Origin: Haloquadratum walsbyi J07HQW2
GTDB lineage: Archaea; Halobacteriota; Halobacteria; Halobacteriales; Haloferacaceae
Direction: 5' to 3'
NCBI RefSeq assembly: GCF_000415985.1
Contig: NZ_KE356561.1
Location: forward strand, 2,326,289 to 2,390,288
DNA length: 64,000 nt
In this document: positions 54,085 to 63,372 of the stretch, one piece after another
Numbering within the stretch: the first letter of the stretch is position 1
Layout: the number at the start of each line of letters is the position of its first letter
The notes under the pieces: model-generated
Databases searched by the model: none
Seen by the model: the letters and a program-made list of their open reading frames with translations, nothing else
What the model was told of the DNA's origin: nothing
Program-made: the position numbers and the translations under genes

Positions 54085-55160
54085 TTTGACGGAACCTCTG
54101 ATTCTGATTTTGATCCTTGGATTGAGTCCTGCGATTGCTCTTTGGGTTGTGAATAATGATCCTTTTGTTGCTGATTGCTGGAGTCACTGGCAACCTCCTG
54201 CTGTGTACCGTTGTAACTACGATTGCTATTGCTATTGTTGTGAAGACGGTCACTCTCGGTGTACTCGATAAACATATCCTCAAGTGATGCTTCCTGCGTC
54301 CGGAAATTAACAACATCAACGCCCGCATCTTGAAGCCCAACGAGGATATCCATCTTTGCATCATTCGTGCATGTTGCCTCAATCGTCGAGTTATCTGGTG
54401 CTACTGCTGTCTCGACTCCTTCGATTCCCTGTATTGTCTGGACGGTCCCGTTCTGCAATGCATCAACCGTAATCTCAAGTTTTGTTCCGCCACCAAGAGA
54501 GCTTCTGAGTCCGTTAATTGTATCTACAGCAATCAATTCACCATTCTGGAGGATTCCAACTCGATCACAGACAGCTTCGACCTGTTCAAGAACATGACTT
54601 GAAAAAAACACTGTCGCACCGCGCTTATTCTCGTCACGAATAATCGAACGAAGCTCTGCAACACCTGTTGGATCTAACCCAGCAGTTGGCTCATCAAGTA
54701 AGAGAAGGTCTGGTTCGCCAGCCAATGCCATTCCCAAGACAAGCCGCTGTTTCATACCCTTTGAATATTCAGTTGCCATCCGTTCAGCATCCTCGGTAAG
54801 CCCAACGCGATCAAGCACACTCAATGGGTCAGCGTCATTACCAACTTGTTTCGCTCTTATTGCATACTCAATATGTTGCCGACCGGTAAGATGATCAATA
54901 ACATCATACCCCTCAGGTAGAACGCCAATACGATCACGAGCCATAATGCCCTCCTGTTGACAGTCATGATCAAAAACACTAATTGAACCCGTTGAAGGCT
55001 GTGTAAATCCGAGCATGAGATTCAAGAATGTTGATTTTCCTGCACCGTTGGGTCCAAGAAATCCAAAAATTTCACCTGGTTCAACATTGAGAGTGACGCG
55101 ATCGAGTGCTGTTACCGTCCCGTATCGTTTCGAGATATCTCTAGCATCAATTGCTGACAT
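54081..55160 (-). CDS. ABC transporter ATP-binding protein (first gene of operon)
   Basis: This 359-residue ATPase has Walker A GPNGAGKST (residues about 37-45), signature EYSKGMKQRLVLGMALA, Walker B LLLLDEPTAGLDPTG and switch SSHVLEQ, as in NosF/CcmA-like exporters. After the ATPase core there is a second domain (VEAVCD, LEITVDALQNGTV, a DUF4162-like region). The last 55 residues are an unusual Asn/Gln/Ser low-complexity tail (NNSNSNRSYNG). It heads an operon of three genes joined by two ATGA overlaps. The target of export is unknown. Confidence 0.93.
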   Translation of the reverse strand: MSAIDARDISKRYGTVTALDRVTLNVEPGEIFGFLGPNGAGKSTFLNLMLGFTQPSTGSISVFDHDCQQEGIMARDRIGVLPEGYDVIDHLTGRQHIEYAIRAKQVGNDADPLSVLDRVGLTEDAERMATEYSKGMKQRLVLGMALAGEPDLLLLDEPTAGLDPTGVAELRSIIRDENKRGATVFFSSHVLEQVEAVCDRVGILQNGELIAVDTINGLRSSLGGGTKLEITVDALQNGTVQTIQGIEGVETAVAPDNSTIEATCTNDAKMDILVGLQDAGVDVVNFRTQEASLEDMFIEYTESDRLHNNSNSNRSYNGTQQEVASDSSNQQQKDHYSQPKEQSQDSIQGSKSESEVPSK

Positions 55161-55346
55161 ATCATATGCTTTTTTTCAACCTTTCTGAAGCATAACCTTC
55201 GACTTCTCATATTGAAAACCTCACCGATAATGTATTTCATCATGTGAACCGGTTGTTTGATATTTCGGAGTTAGTATGCCATCGTCCTATGAGTTGATCG
55301 TTGATCAGACCCGCATGTTCTTCGCACTCGGAATGAAATAATATTC

Positions 55347-56117
55347 ATGAGCGATTTGACTGCTGATTTATACTCACCGCCACAGACGCTGTTCATTGCA
55401 GGTGCGAGCGGTGACACCGGTCGGGCGGTTTTGCGGCTTGCTGAATCACGTGTTCCAACTATCCGGGCTCTTACCCGATCAGAGACGAAACGATCAATGC
55501 TGCATGAAGCGGGTGCTGATGAGGTAGTTGTTGATGACCTGCTCAATCCAGATGATCTTGAAACTGCACTCACAGATGTAGATGCAATTATCAGCACCGT
55601 CGGGTCAACTCTCGGTGATATTCGATCTGCTGATCGATTCGTCGATGGCGCCGGTACTCGTGCGCTTGTTGATACAGCTGTGTCTGCCGATGTCGACACA
55701 TTTTGTATGGAATCAGCAATTGGTGTTGGTACTGGCTCAGCGAGCCCTCTTGCAACGGTGTTTAACACTATTATTGGTCCAATTCAGGCTGCTAAGGCCG
55801 ACGCCGAGGCGGCAATTCGGAAAGCACCATTTCGACATGTGATCATCCAACCCGGTGTATTGACCAATGGACCACGAACTGACACTGTCACGGTCGCTGA
55901 GACGGACTCAGATGCGAATCTTTGGGGGACAATCTCGCGGGCTGATGTTGCAAGAGTGCTTCTTGGAGCACTCGTTACCCCTGCTGCAACTAACAAAACA
56001 TTTGAAGTCACATCAACACCGCAACCGATGGCAAGTGCCTCAAACACTGCATGGCAACTTCCAGCTCATGGCAATAATACAGATAAAATCCCAATGTCAG
56101 TGGCATCCACATCATAG
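55347..56117 (+). CDS. NAD(P)-binding SDR/NmrA-like protein
   Basis: This 256-residue atypical short-chain dehydrogenase has a TGxxGxxG-like Rossmann motif FIAGASGDTGRAVL at the N-terminus, then TRSETKRSMLHEAGADEVVVDDL after strand 2, and VDAIISTVGS for strand 4. It has a catalytic-type VCME-like segment (FCMESAIGVG) in place of the usual Ser-Tyr-Lys, so it may act as an NADP sensor or epimerase rather than a dehydrogenase. The C-terminal TSTPQPM fits NmrA-like proteins. It is divergent from the ABC operon. Confidence 0.85.
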   Translation: MSDLTADLYSPPQTLFIAGASGDTGRAVLRLAESRVPTIRALTRSETKRSMLHEAGADEVVVDDLLNPDDLETALTDVDAIISTVGSTLGDIRSADRFVDGAGTRALVDTAVSADVDTFCMESAIGVGTGSASPLATVFNTIIGPIQAAKADAEAAIRKAPFRHVIIQPGVLTNGPRTDTVTVAETDSDANLWGTISRADVARVLLGALVTPAATNKTFEVTSTPQPMASASNTAWQLPAHGNNTDKIPMSVASTS

Positions 56118-56329
56118 CTCAACCATCTACCCGTAAGCGAGTGAGCGCTGGTCTGAAATCCATCATACGAGACTGTGATATAAATATGAATGCTATATTA
56201 TCTGCGTTGGCTCAAAAAAACATATTCTTTAATGTTAGTAACCGAGATTGTGGAGTCTCCCTCTCAGTCAATTATAGTAGCCAAGCTGTGGTTGAACTTG
56301 AGTTTCATTATAAACCGTTTTAATTTAAT

Positions 56330-57136
56330 TCATGTCTGAGTATCAGCTTTGTCAGTGAGCGCATGACCACAATGACGACAATATTGGTCAGTGATGATAA
56401 TAGTCTCCTCACACTCTGGACAGTTGGTCTGATGTGCTGTTTTAATATCTGTATCGGGTGCTTGCAACCGACTTGCTAGCCATGGAACAAGCACGAATCC
56501 AACAAGCACTGCGATGACTGTGACCCACCGACCGATGACTGTTTGTGGGACAATATCACCGAACCCAACCGTTGAGACAGCAATGACGGTATAATAAAAT
56601 GCATCACCGAAATTTGAAATTGCTTGATTTGCGGGAGCCTCAACAGCGTATATAAATCCAGTTGCAACAATGAATATCAGTAGAATCGTTGTTGATACTT
56701 CCAATTGCCGGACTGTCCGTATATCAATTGACTTCCCAAATATCTGTTGTTCATCTATTATCAACCGAAGAAAGCGAAATACACGGAGGATATGAAATCC
56801 ACGGAGAAATCCAATATCAGGTCCAAAAATAACGAATACCGGAAGAATGGCAATAAGATCGATAACCGTGTATGGGTTTGTTATCTCTGCGCTTGGATTC
56901 GGTGCAGAGGTCACTCTGATAATGTATTCAAGCAAAAACACAACCCCCAGAGTGATTTCAAGAATACGAATGACGGTTACGTACGGTGTTGAAATAGCAT
57001 ATGTCGAGATAATATACAGGCTGATAAATACTATATTGAGTACATATAACCCCGCATTTGTCGCCCGTCCTGCCGGTGTTTTACGATCTCGGAGGAGGAA
57101 ACCAACCGTTTCAAAAAGTCCGTTGAGCGTTGTCAT
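56330..57136 (-). CDS. Voltage-gated K+ channel homologue with C-terminal zinc ribbon
   Basis: This 268-residue membrane protein has six hydrophobic segments. S4 is a voltage-sensor-like helix with Arg every third position (RGFHILRVFRFLRLI). The pore loop holds the K+ selectivity filter TVGFGD after a short pore helix (AFYYTVIAVS). After S6 a cytoplasmic tail carries a zinc ribbon made of CPEC and, 12 residues on, CRHCG, ending in HAL. That tail replaces the more usual RCK domain. Its ATG overlaps the TGA of the lipoprotein gene (57133-57136), so both are read together. Confidence 0.9.
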   Translation of the reverse strand: MTTLNGLFETVGFLLRDRKTPAGRATNAGLYVLNIVFISLYIISTYAISTPYVTVIRILEITLGVVFLLEYIIRVTSAPNPSAEITNPYTVIDLIAILPVFVIFGPDIGFLRGFHILRVFRFLRLIIDEQQIFGKSIDIRTVRQLEVSTTILLIFIVATGFIYAVEAPANQAISNFGDAFYYTVIAVSTVGFGDIVPQTVIGRWVTVIAVLVGFVLVPWLASRLQAPDTDIKTAHQTNCPECEETIIITDQYCRHCGHALTDKADTQT

Positions 57137-57567
57137 GTCCGCTCATCTTGACAGTTGACCGCAACGACGTTGACAATGTAGCTATCAGTATTTTTGATAT
57201 CTCGCGCATTATCGCTCACTCGATGTGTGATTATTTCTCCTCCGTCGACGGTCTCTGTGACGGTCGATCGCCCAGTTCGCGCATCAATTCCAAGCGAAGT
57301 TCCCTGTTCAAAAATGACCTGTAGCTCATAACTAATTGGATTTGATCCCTGATTTTCTACTTGGAGTTCAACAACTGGATGCACCTCACCACCAACTGTA
57401 GCCGCTATCTGCTTGATCTGTAGATCATCCGCACAGGGTGGCTCATCGGGAATCGTGATCTGTTGCTCACTCGATTCAGATGCTGTGGTCATACATCCTG
57501 TGAAGACACTCCCAGCACTGACAATACCTATCCGAAGTAAGTCGCGTTTCGTCAGATCACGTGTCAT
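57133..57567 (-). CDS. Putative lipoprotein upstream of the K+ channel gene
   Basis: This 144-residue exported protein has an N-terminal signal with a lipobox (GSVFTGCM), giving a lipid-modified Cys near residue 25. The start KRDLLRIGIVSAG is Tat-like but has only one Arg before the hydrophobic core, so Sec or Tat export is open. The mature part is a small beta-type domain: EVHPVVELQVENQGSNPISYELQVIF looks like an immunoglobulin-like or DUF-type fold. It ends in a lone VNCQD. Its TGA overlaps the channel ATG (57133-57136), so a functional pairing is plausible. Confidence 0.72.
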   Translation of the reverse strand: MTRDLTKRDLLRIGIVSAGSVFTGCMTTASESSEQQITIPDEPPCADDLQIKQIAATVGGEVHPVVELQVENQGSNPISYELQVIFEQGTSLGIDARTGRSTVTETVDGGEIITHRVSDNARDIKNTDSYIVNVVAVNCQDERT

Positions 57568-57785
57568 TAATTCACACTGTGAGTGACGACTGTATGAATC
57601 TGTATCTGTTTATCAATGGACAATGATTGCCGATAGCCGCTCAATATGAATATACTGTGACGTCGGTAACAAAAAGCAGCCAATATAGTGGCTTCTGGAT
57701 AATAATATCTTTGTGAGTACAGTTTTGATGATAAAGAATCGACCAGATAGTTCACGGTCTGAGTCGTGGGCAGTCCACACACAGA

Positions 57786-58286
57786 CTACCGTATCGTATC
57801 AAGACTGGTTGTAAGTTGGTCGCGCGTTGCAAGTCCAGTTTGAAACCGATTAATAAGCTCTGATTGATGCTCAGAACATGCGAGGATTGCGACGCCGCCG
57901 TTTCCAATAGGAATAACCGGATGATTAGGTGTTCGCGGTGCGAGCTGACAACTTGGACAATTGACGCCTCCAGCAGGCAGATACTCAACGACTTGAGCAG
58001 CCTCATCGCTCGTCAATCCGCAAACTGATGCAAATTCTTCGCGATGGTCCGAACATCCAACGATTGGGATCGTGAGTGCATCTAATAATAAAAATGCAGT
58101 TGTCTCCCGTGTTGCCTCACGAAGTGCAGATTGACACTCTATACAGCCAATCGCAGGCTCACCGGTTGGGAATCCATCTTCATCTGTTGGCTGAGGGGAA
58201 TCAAACTCTGGTATTGGCGATTGGATTGGGTCTGAGATATGAGATTTATCTTTATCTTCCTCACTGTTTCCATCATCATCGCTCAT
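57786..58286 (-). CDS. Uncharacterised Cys-rich protein, two zinc-binding modules
   Basis: This 166-residue protein has an acidic, low-complexity start and two repeated Cys modules. The first is CIECQSA with a later CSDH (about 30 residues). The second is CPSCQLAPRTPNHPVI with a later CSEH, so each repeat has a CxxC and a C-x2-H. The repeats share the pattern VGC/ILACS-x-H with the flanking hydrophobic strand. The unit resembles a duplicated zinc-beta ribbon, but I do not recognise a named family. A short divergent spacer separates it from the endonuclease gene. Confidence 0.7.
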   Translation of the reverse strand: MSDDDGNSEEDKDKSHISDPIQSPIPEFDSPQPTDEDGFPTGEPAIGCIECQSALREATRETTAFLLLDALTIPIVGCSDHREEFASVCGLTSDEAAQVVEYLPAGGVNCPSCQLAPRTPNHPVIPIGNGGVAILACSEHQSELINRFQTGLATRDQLTTSLDTIR

Positions 58287-58774
58287 TGTTTCCTCGTGAA
58301 TGTTTGTATCAGTGATGCGTCCACAATCACTTTTGCTTCTAGTTGTGTCATCTCTTCAGTAATATTCATTTGTTTGATTATTGCTAAACTCATCATATAA
58401 TTAAGACCACATTGTGTCAGTGACAATCATATCAGTGTCAGCACTGCCGGTATCCCGCCACAGGAATTGATCATTGGACCGTATAGTCATGACAGGTCCG
58501 AAATTAATGTCAATATTAATGTTAGTATTATCACTGACCACGTCGGAGCTGATAGTATGTATATCTGGATACGTTTTATGTCCAGTTTCGCTGTCTTCGC
58601 TGAGATTGACATCGTCTTGTTTTGATTTCACACCTGACGATGGCGTCTCTCTTGAAACCATTCAGTATACTCAATTATGTCGCCACACACCTAAATAATC
58701 CGGCACGGTCTAACACGGTGCATATATTAACGACCAGCCGAGGCGTTATTTACTGTTGGCTTCCATTCATTAAT
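58287..58774. other. Spacer with uncertain small frame
   Basis: The stretch is AT-rich. An 86-codon minus frame (58401-58661, hydrophilic, Ser/Asp/Thr-rich) is open but has no recognisable domain or promoter, so I leave it unassigned. A TATA-like TTATTTA lies near 58746-58752, about 23-29 nt before the ATG at 58775, and fits the following gene. Confidence 0.45.
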
Positions 58775-59440
58775 ATGGATATCCGCGAACTGCACCGTGA
58801 TCTTGTCTCTTTGCATGAACGCCCTGACCCAGCACATACCACAGATGGTGTCCGACAACTTCTCGGAACTATCCTTTCACAGAGTGTCGCTGATGCACAA
58901 ACTGCCCGTGCGACACATGCGCTATTTGAGAGATATCCAGATTACCAAGCAATGGAGACTGCACCACATGAAGAACTTGCAGATGTAATTGAAGTCGCAG
59001 GATTGAAAAATCAAAAAGCCGCTCGAATCCAACGTGCATTAACAGCGATTCGTGAGGAAACAGATGGCGAATATACACTTGGATTTCTTGCAGATCAACC
59101 AACTGATGCGGCCCAATCATGGCTCACCAATATCAAAGGGATCGGACCGAAAACAGCCAGCGTCGTTCTGAATTTTCACTTTGAAAAGCCAACATTCGCC
59201 GTTGATACGCATGTTGAACGGCTTGCAAAACGATTTGGGCTTCTTGATTCAACGGCGTCGAATAAACGTGCACATACTGAATTGAATGAGCAGGTTCCGG
59301 ATGATCTGAAGTACTCACTGCACGTGTTGATGATTACTCACGGTCGAGAGTATTGCACCGCTCAAAACCCCGATTGTGCGAATCCGGTGTGTAAAATTTA
59401 CTGCTCGTGCTCAGCGTGTGGTTCCTCGGACGGATCTTAG
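58775..59440 (+). CDS. nth: Endonuclease III-like DNA glycosylase/AP lyase
   Basis: This 221-residue HhH-GPD protein excises oxidised pyrimidines and nicks abasic sites. Helix-hairpin-helix is IKGIGPKTASVVLNF, with the catalytic Lys in GPKTA, and the catalytic Asp is in FAVDTHVERL. The C-terminal cluster CTAQNPDCANPVC with a further Cys pair provides the 4Fe-4S ligands (C-x6-C-x-type). The ATG at 58775 (MDIRELHRDL) is preferred, because the 51 codons upstream of it in frame are not domain-like. Length is close to family norm. Alone on its strand. Confidence 0.9.
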   Translation: MDIRELHRDLVSLHERPDPAHTTDGVRQLLGTILSQSVADAQTARATHALFERYPDYQAMETAPHEELADVIEVAGLKNQKAARIQRALTAIREETDGEYTLGFLADQPTDAAQSWLTNIKGIGPKTASVVLNFHFEKPTFAVDTHVERLAKRFGLLDSTASNKRAHTELNEQVPDDLKYSLHVLMITHGREYCTAQNPDCANPVCKIYCSCSACGSSDGS

Positions 59441-59745
59441 TACTCTCTGGTTATACGAGACCACACTGACTGGTACAAGCACTGAATTTAGATCTGATGA
59501 TTGGTATATATTCTTATTTCTCTTCATCCATCGTGACTCGGTGACAGAACGGTAATAGTGACTCACGTCATAGTTTCAAGTACTACTGATGCTTACCTCG
59601 TATCTATCTGTGTGAGAGCTGTTTCCTCGATACTCAATGTATTCTCTATTATAATCTTATAATCACAAGTATTTGATACGAATGGAAATATGTAGACACA
59701 AATTATTCACGTACAATTTTATATCGAGAGATTAACGTTTTACTC
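59441..59745. other. AT-rich intergenic spacer
   Basis: No gene on either strand. Several A/T tracts and a TATA-like stretch near 59710-59725 lie before the GTG at 59746. Nothing else stands out. Confidence 0.5.
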
Positions 59746-61395
59746 GTGACCCAGCCTACCGATTCAGAGATAGATTTCTCATCAGATGAGCTGTCGACAA
59801 ACCCTGATTTAGATAAATTTGACTCGCGCCGTTCAACGATGTACGCACACAATGGTATCGTTGCGACAAGCCAGCCGTTGGCAGCACAGGCTGGGATTCA
59901 ATTGCTTCGAAATGGCGGTAATGCCTTTGACGCCGCTGTCGCGACTGCTGCTACACTGAACGTTGTTGAACCAATGAGCACAGGCATTGGCGGTGACGTA
60001 TTCGCAATGTATCGAACCGCAGAGGGTGATGTTGGTGCAATGCGGAGCTGTGGTGGTGCTCCTGCAGCCGCGACCCGTGAGACCGTTCGTAATCGCGTCG
60101 ACTCTAACACCCCAACAATGCCCGCTTCCGGTCCACTGGCTGTTACTGTCCCAGGGACTGTCCGTGGTTGGGAACGTCTTCTCATGGACCATGGTCGCTA
60201 TGAGCTTAACACAACACTTGAGCCAGCAATTACATATGCGAGTGAGGGATATCCTGTCTCAGAAATTATTGCCAGTGCATGGGCGCGCAATGCTGATGTG
60301 TTCGTTGATACCGTCGGAAAAGAAGCCTTCCACGTATCAGACGGCACTCCATCGGTTGGTGACGTCATTCGACTCCCGCATCTCGCTGAAACATTTGAAA
60401 CGATTGCTGAGGGTAGTGCTGACGCATTCTATGAAGGCCCGCTTGCGACACAAATCGCGACCGCCGTCCGTGACCGTGGTGGGCTGTTAGAACCCTCTGA
60501 TCTTGCAGATTTTGAGGCTGAGTATGTTGACCCAGTCTCAACAACATATCGCGGGACAACAGTGTATGAACTCCCCCCGAACAATCAAGGATTGATTGCA
60601 CTTGAAGCACTCAATATTGCCTCCGAGATCGATGCTGGTTCATACGCATATGACTCTGCAGATCGAATCCATTATTATGCAGAGTCATTGAAACGAGCGT
60701 TCCACGATGGGCATCATTACATTACTGATCCGACATTTGAATCCGTTCCCGATCTCGCCGCATCATCGCATGCAGTCAATCGGGCAAAAAGTATTGATGA
60801 ACGTGCCAGTGACGTCAGTGTCGGCGGACCAGGGATGCCTCCAGAAGAGAGCGATACTGTACTGTTAACAGTTGCTGATAAGGCGGGTAATGTTGTCTCG
60901 TTAATCAACTCAATCTTTGGACCATTCGGTAGTGGTGTTGTCGTACCTGATACGGGAATTGTCCTGCAAAACCGTGGTGCATCGTTCACCCTCGATCCAT
61001 CGCATCCAAACGCACTTGAACCGAAAAAGCGTCCCTTCCATACACTTATTCCAGGATTGATTCAATTCGATTCAGACGACTGGGCTGCATTCGGTGTGAT
61101 GGGTGGGTATATGCAACCACAGGGGCATCTGCAGGTTCTTGCTAATCTAATTGACTACGGCTTTGATCCACAAGCCGCCCTCAATGCACCACGATGGCGC
61201 TACTGTGATGATGGCTCTCTTGCTATTGAAGAGCGATTTGCTGACGGCGTTCTTGGAAAACTTGCCCGGCGCGGTCATGACGTAACTGTTCGCCCCCCAA
61301 GTGCATTTGGAGGCGCCCAATTCACTCGTCGTCGTGGTGATGTTCTCTCTGGTGCGACGGACCCAAGAAAAGATGGGGCAGCAATCGGATTCTGA
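59746..61395 (+). CDS. ggt: Gamma-glutamyltransferase family (Ntn hydrolase)
   Basis: This 549-residue protein begins at a GTG. Autocatalytic cleavage would create an N-terminal nucleophile Thr, here Thr 371 in EESDTVLLTVADKAGN, within the conserved context. Other family marks are GIVATSQPLAAQAGIQLLRNGGNAFDAAVA, VEPMSTGIGGDVFAMY, and the substrate loops NSIFGPFGSG and FHTLIPGLI. No signal peptide is present, so it is probably cytoplasmic. In haloarchaea gamma-glutamylcysteine is the main thiol, so a role in its turnover or in glutamyl-peptide hydrolysis is possible. The neighbouring MFS and oligopeptide-like ABC genes are compatible with peptide use. Confidence 0.92.
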   Translation: MTQPTDSEIDFSSDELSTNPDLDKFDSRRSTMYAHNGIVATSQPLAAQAGIQLLRNGGNAFDAAVATAATLNVVEPMSTGIGGDVFAMYRTAEGDVGAMRSCGGAPAAATRETVRNRVDSNTPTMPASGPLAVTVPGTVRGWERLLMDHGRYELNTTLEPAITYASEGYPVSEIIASAWARNADVFVDTVGKEAFHVSDGTPSVGDVIRLPHLAETFETIAEGSADAFYEGPLATQIATAVRDRGGLLEPSDLADFEAEYVDPVSTTYRGTTVYELPPNNQGLIALEALNIASEIDAGSYAYDSADRIHYYAESLKRAFHDGHHYITDPTFESVPDLAASSHAVNRAKSIDERASDVSVGGPGMPPEESDTVLLTVADKAGNVVSLINSIFGPFGSGVVVPDTGIVLQNRGASFTLDPSHPNALEPKKRPFHTLIPGLIQFDSDDWAAFGVMGGYMQPQGHLQVLANLIDYGFDPQAALNAPRWRYCDDGSLAIEERFADGVLGKLARRGHDVTVRPPSAFGGAQFTRRRGDVLSGATDPRKDGAAIGF

Positions 61396-61514
61396 GATTT
61401 CAACGCTAACAGTGTATATGAGTATGCAATTATTATCTTAACGAAGCAGCCAGTGCTCTCAATCATAATACTGATTTCTGTAATATTGAGCCATTAATTT
61501 CACACAACCTTCGA

Positions 61515-62843
61515 TTAATCACTAGCGTCGACATCAGCTTCAACATATTCTGTATCTGATATTTTTGGCGATCGAAGCGCAAGTGCTGCGACACCAGCAA
61601 TAATCGCCAGCCCCGATCCTGTTAAGAAGGCACCTGACCAGCCGACCTGGTTAACGAGCCACCCAGCAGCGGCTCCTCCAAAAACCCCACCCCACATTTT
61701 TCCTGAGTACAACAACGCATAGTTGGCTGATGAGTTTGCACTCCCATAGTATGTTCCAACAACGCTAGGGAAAAGTGTATACTGTGGACTCCAAAAGAAT
61801 GTTGTCATAATAACCGCTGCCAGAAATCCGAGTGCGGACTCATTCTGAGCGAAGTAAACGACCGCCGCAAGACCAACTCCACACAGTGTAAACGATACTG
61901 CCATAGCCCGCTCTCGTGGAACCCGATCAGAAAGGTCGCCAAGAATGAGACGACCTGCTCCTCCGGCAACAGGTAATAGCGTCGCAGAGGCGGTTGCTGT
62001 TACTGCGGTTAACCCGAGCGCATTTGCGAATGAGACGACTTTCGCGGTGAGCATCAGTCCTGCTCCACTGACAGCGATGAACATACCATACATTACCCAA
62101 AACTGCCATGTTCGAAGTACTTCTCGCCAAGTATACTGCTTCTGAGCTACCTCAGGGGTGTCTCTTGTATCACTATCAGTCTCGGTAAGACCATTTTCAG
62201 TGTTCTTCGTCTGAGCCTCTGCCCATCTATCTGGTGGGTCACGGAGAATGAGTGCGCCGATGAAGATCCCTAAACCGATGATAACACCAAGCGTTCGAAG
62301 CACAAACGGATATGATGCAGCTGTTGCATTTGCTCGAACAAATGGAACTACAAGCGCACTTCCAGCTGCAAATGCCATTGTTCCAATGCCTGTAGTTAAT
62401 CCTGGTCGATCTGGAAACCATTTTAGAGCTGTATTGACTGATACTGTGTATACAATTCCAACTCCGATTGCACCGAGTGAGTACAGAACGTATACCTGCC
62501 ACACTGCTGTGGCATATGCAAGCCCAATATACCCACCCCCAGCCAGTGCTGCTGCAGCAAACGAGAGCGCCTTTGGACCACGTTTATCTCGCCACCACCC
62601 AACGGGAAACTGCGACCCAGCTTGAAAAATCACAAATAATGTAAAGACAGCACCCAGTGCTGGAGCTTGGATACCAAACTGAGCCGACAAGGGTCCTTCG
62701 ATTGATGACCACACGTACTGATATGGACTGACAAGTGCCATACTGACTGCAGCAGCGAGGAGTAACCACCATCGCGAGAATCCAAGTTGTTCACGGGCAC
62801 GAGCCGCATAATCAATCTCAATCTGCTCAGTATTACCGTTCAT
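61515..62843 (-). CDS. MFS transporter, OFA-like family
   Basis: This 442-residue transporter has 12 hydrophobic segments, a soluble N-terminus with an RAREQLGFSRWW stretch, and a long acidic central loop (TENGLTETDSDTRD). The motif ALKWFPDRPGLTTGIG is the family counterpart of the FPDRRGMATG motif in the OFA gene at 34668. The C-terminal half includes a conserved FFWSPQYTLFPSVVGTYYG. The ATGA-free isolated layout and convergent ggt give no operon partner. Substrate is unclear; a carboxylate is likely by family. Confidence 0.86.
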   Translation of the reverse strand: MNGNTEQIEIDYAARAREQLGFSRWWLLLAAAVSMALVSPYQYVWSSIEGPLSAQFGIQAPALGAVFTLFVIFQAGSQFPVGWWRDKRGPKALSFAAAALAGGGYIGLAYATAVWQVYVLYSLGAIGVGIVYTVSVNTALKWFPDRPGLTTGIGTMAFAAGSALVVPFVRANATAASYPFVLRTLGVIIGLGIFIGALILRDPPDRWAEAQTKNTENGLTETDSDTRDTPEVAQKQYTWREVLRTWQFWVMYGMFIAVSGAGLMLTAKVVSFANALGLTAVTATASATLLPVAGGAGRLILGDLSDRVPRERAMAVSFTLCGVGLAAVVYFAQNESALGFLAAVIMTTFFWSPQYTLFPSVVGTYYGSANSSANYALLYSGKMWGGVFGGAAAGWLVNQVGWSGAFLTGSGLAIIAGVAALALRSPKISDTEYVEADVDASD

Positions 62844-63372
62844 CGGGTGACTGCTGTTAATCGTTGAGAATTAAGTACTGATAAAATTTCTTGACATTGG
62901 TTATTCCAATTAATATCAGTATTTCGTAATGAAATTAGTTCTATCATAATTAGTATCTTTATCATTGATTCATACGTTGATGGAATGATGGATAATACTA
63001 CTGTATTAGCACGTTATGTTAAACAATACATGTGATAGTCTTTTATTTTCGGTATTGTCGATATATAAATATACATACACAGGAATTTGATAATCTAAGT
63101 ATTTTGATCCTCGAGTTGGCAACTGAGTCAATATTTTAATTATTTTGATTTGTTAGTCACAGGAAGTTCAACTACGCAGATTTTACGATTAATATACTAC
63201 AGTATGTGTGTATATACAGTCATAACAACTTTTATAATGTTTTATCTGCTTCGATATAACGTTGTATTAGCATAGTTATATTAGAGTGTTATGCTAAATC
63301 AAATACACCAAACAAAAATAATGTTAGAAACCAAACTAACAACAAACAAAACAAAATAAACTTCCAATCAAT
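62844..63372. other. Long AT-rich regulatory spacer
   Basis: No gene is seen in 529 bp. It contains a degenerate direct repeat GTATTAGCA..GTTAT.TTA at 63003-63021 and 63264-63283, and an 8-bp inverted repeat TTAGCATA/TATGCTAA at 63267-63274 and 63290-63297. The last is 76 nt before the start of the binding-protein gene. A substrate-responsive regulator might bind here. Confidence 0.4.
63267..63297. promoter_or_regulatory. Inverted repeat upstream of the ABC binding-protein gene
   Basis: TTAGCATA and TATGCTAA are perfect inverted arms with a 15-nt spacer. A half-matching copy lies 260 bp upstream at 63003-63021. An operator role is inferred from position only. Confidence 0.35.

Noticed and set aside
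56141-56323. 60-codon plus-strand frame between the SDR gene and the K+ channel
   Set aside because: No domain, no promoter, non-acidic composition.
58401-58661. 86-codon minus-strand frame
   Set aside because: Hydrophilic and low complexity, with no recognised domain, no promoter and no conserved motif; may be chance in an AT-rich spacer.
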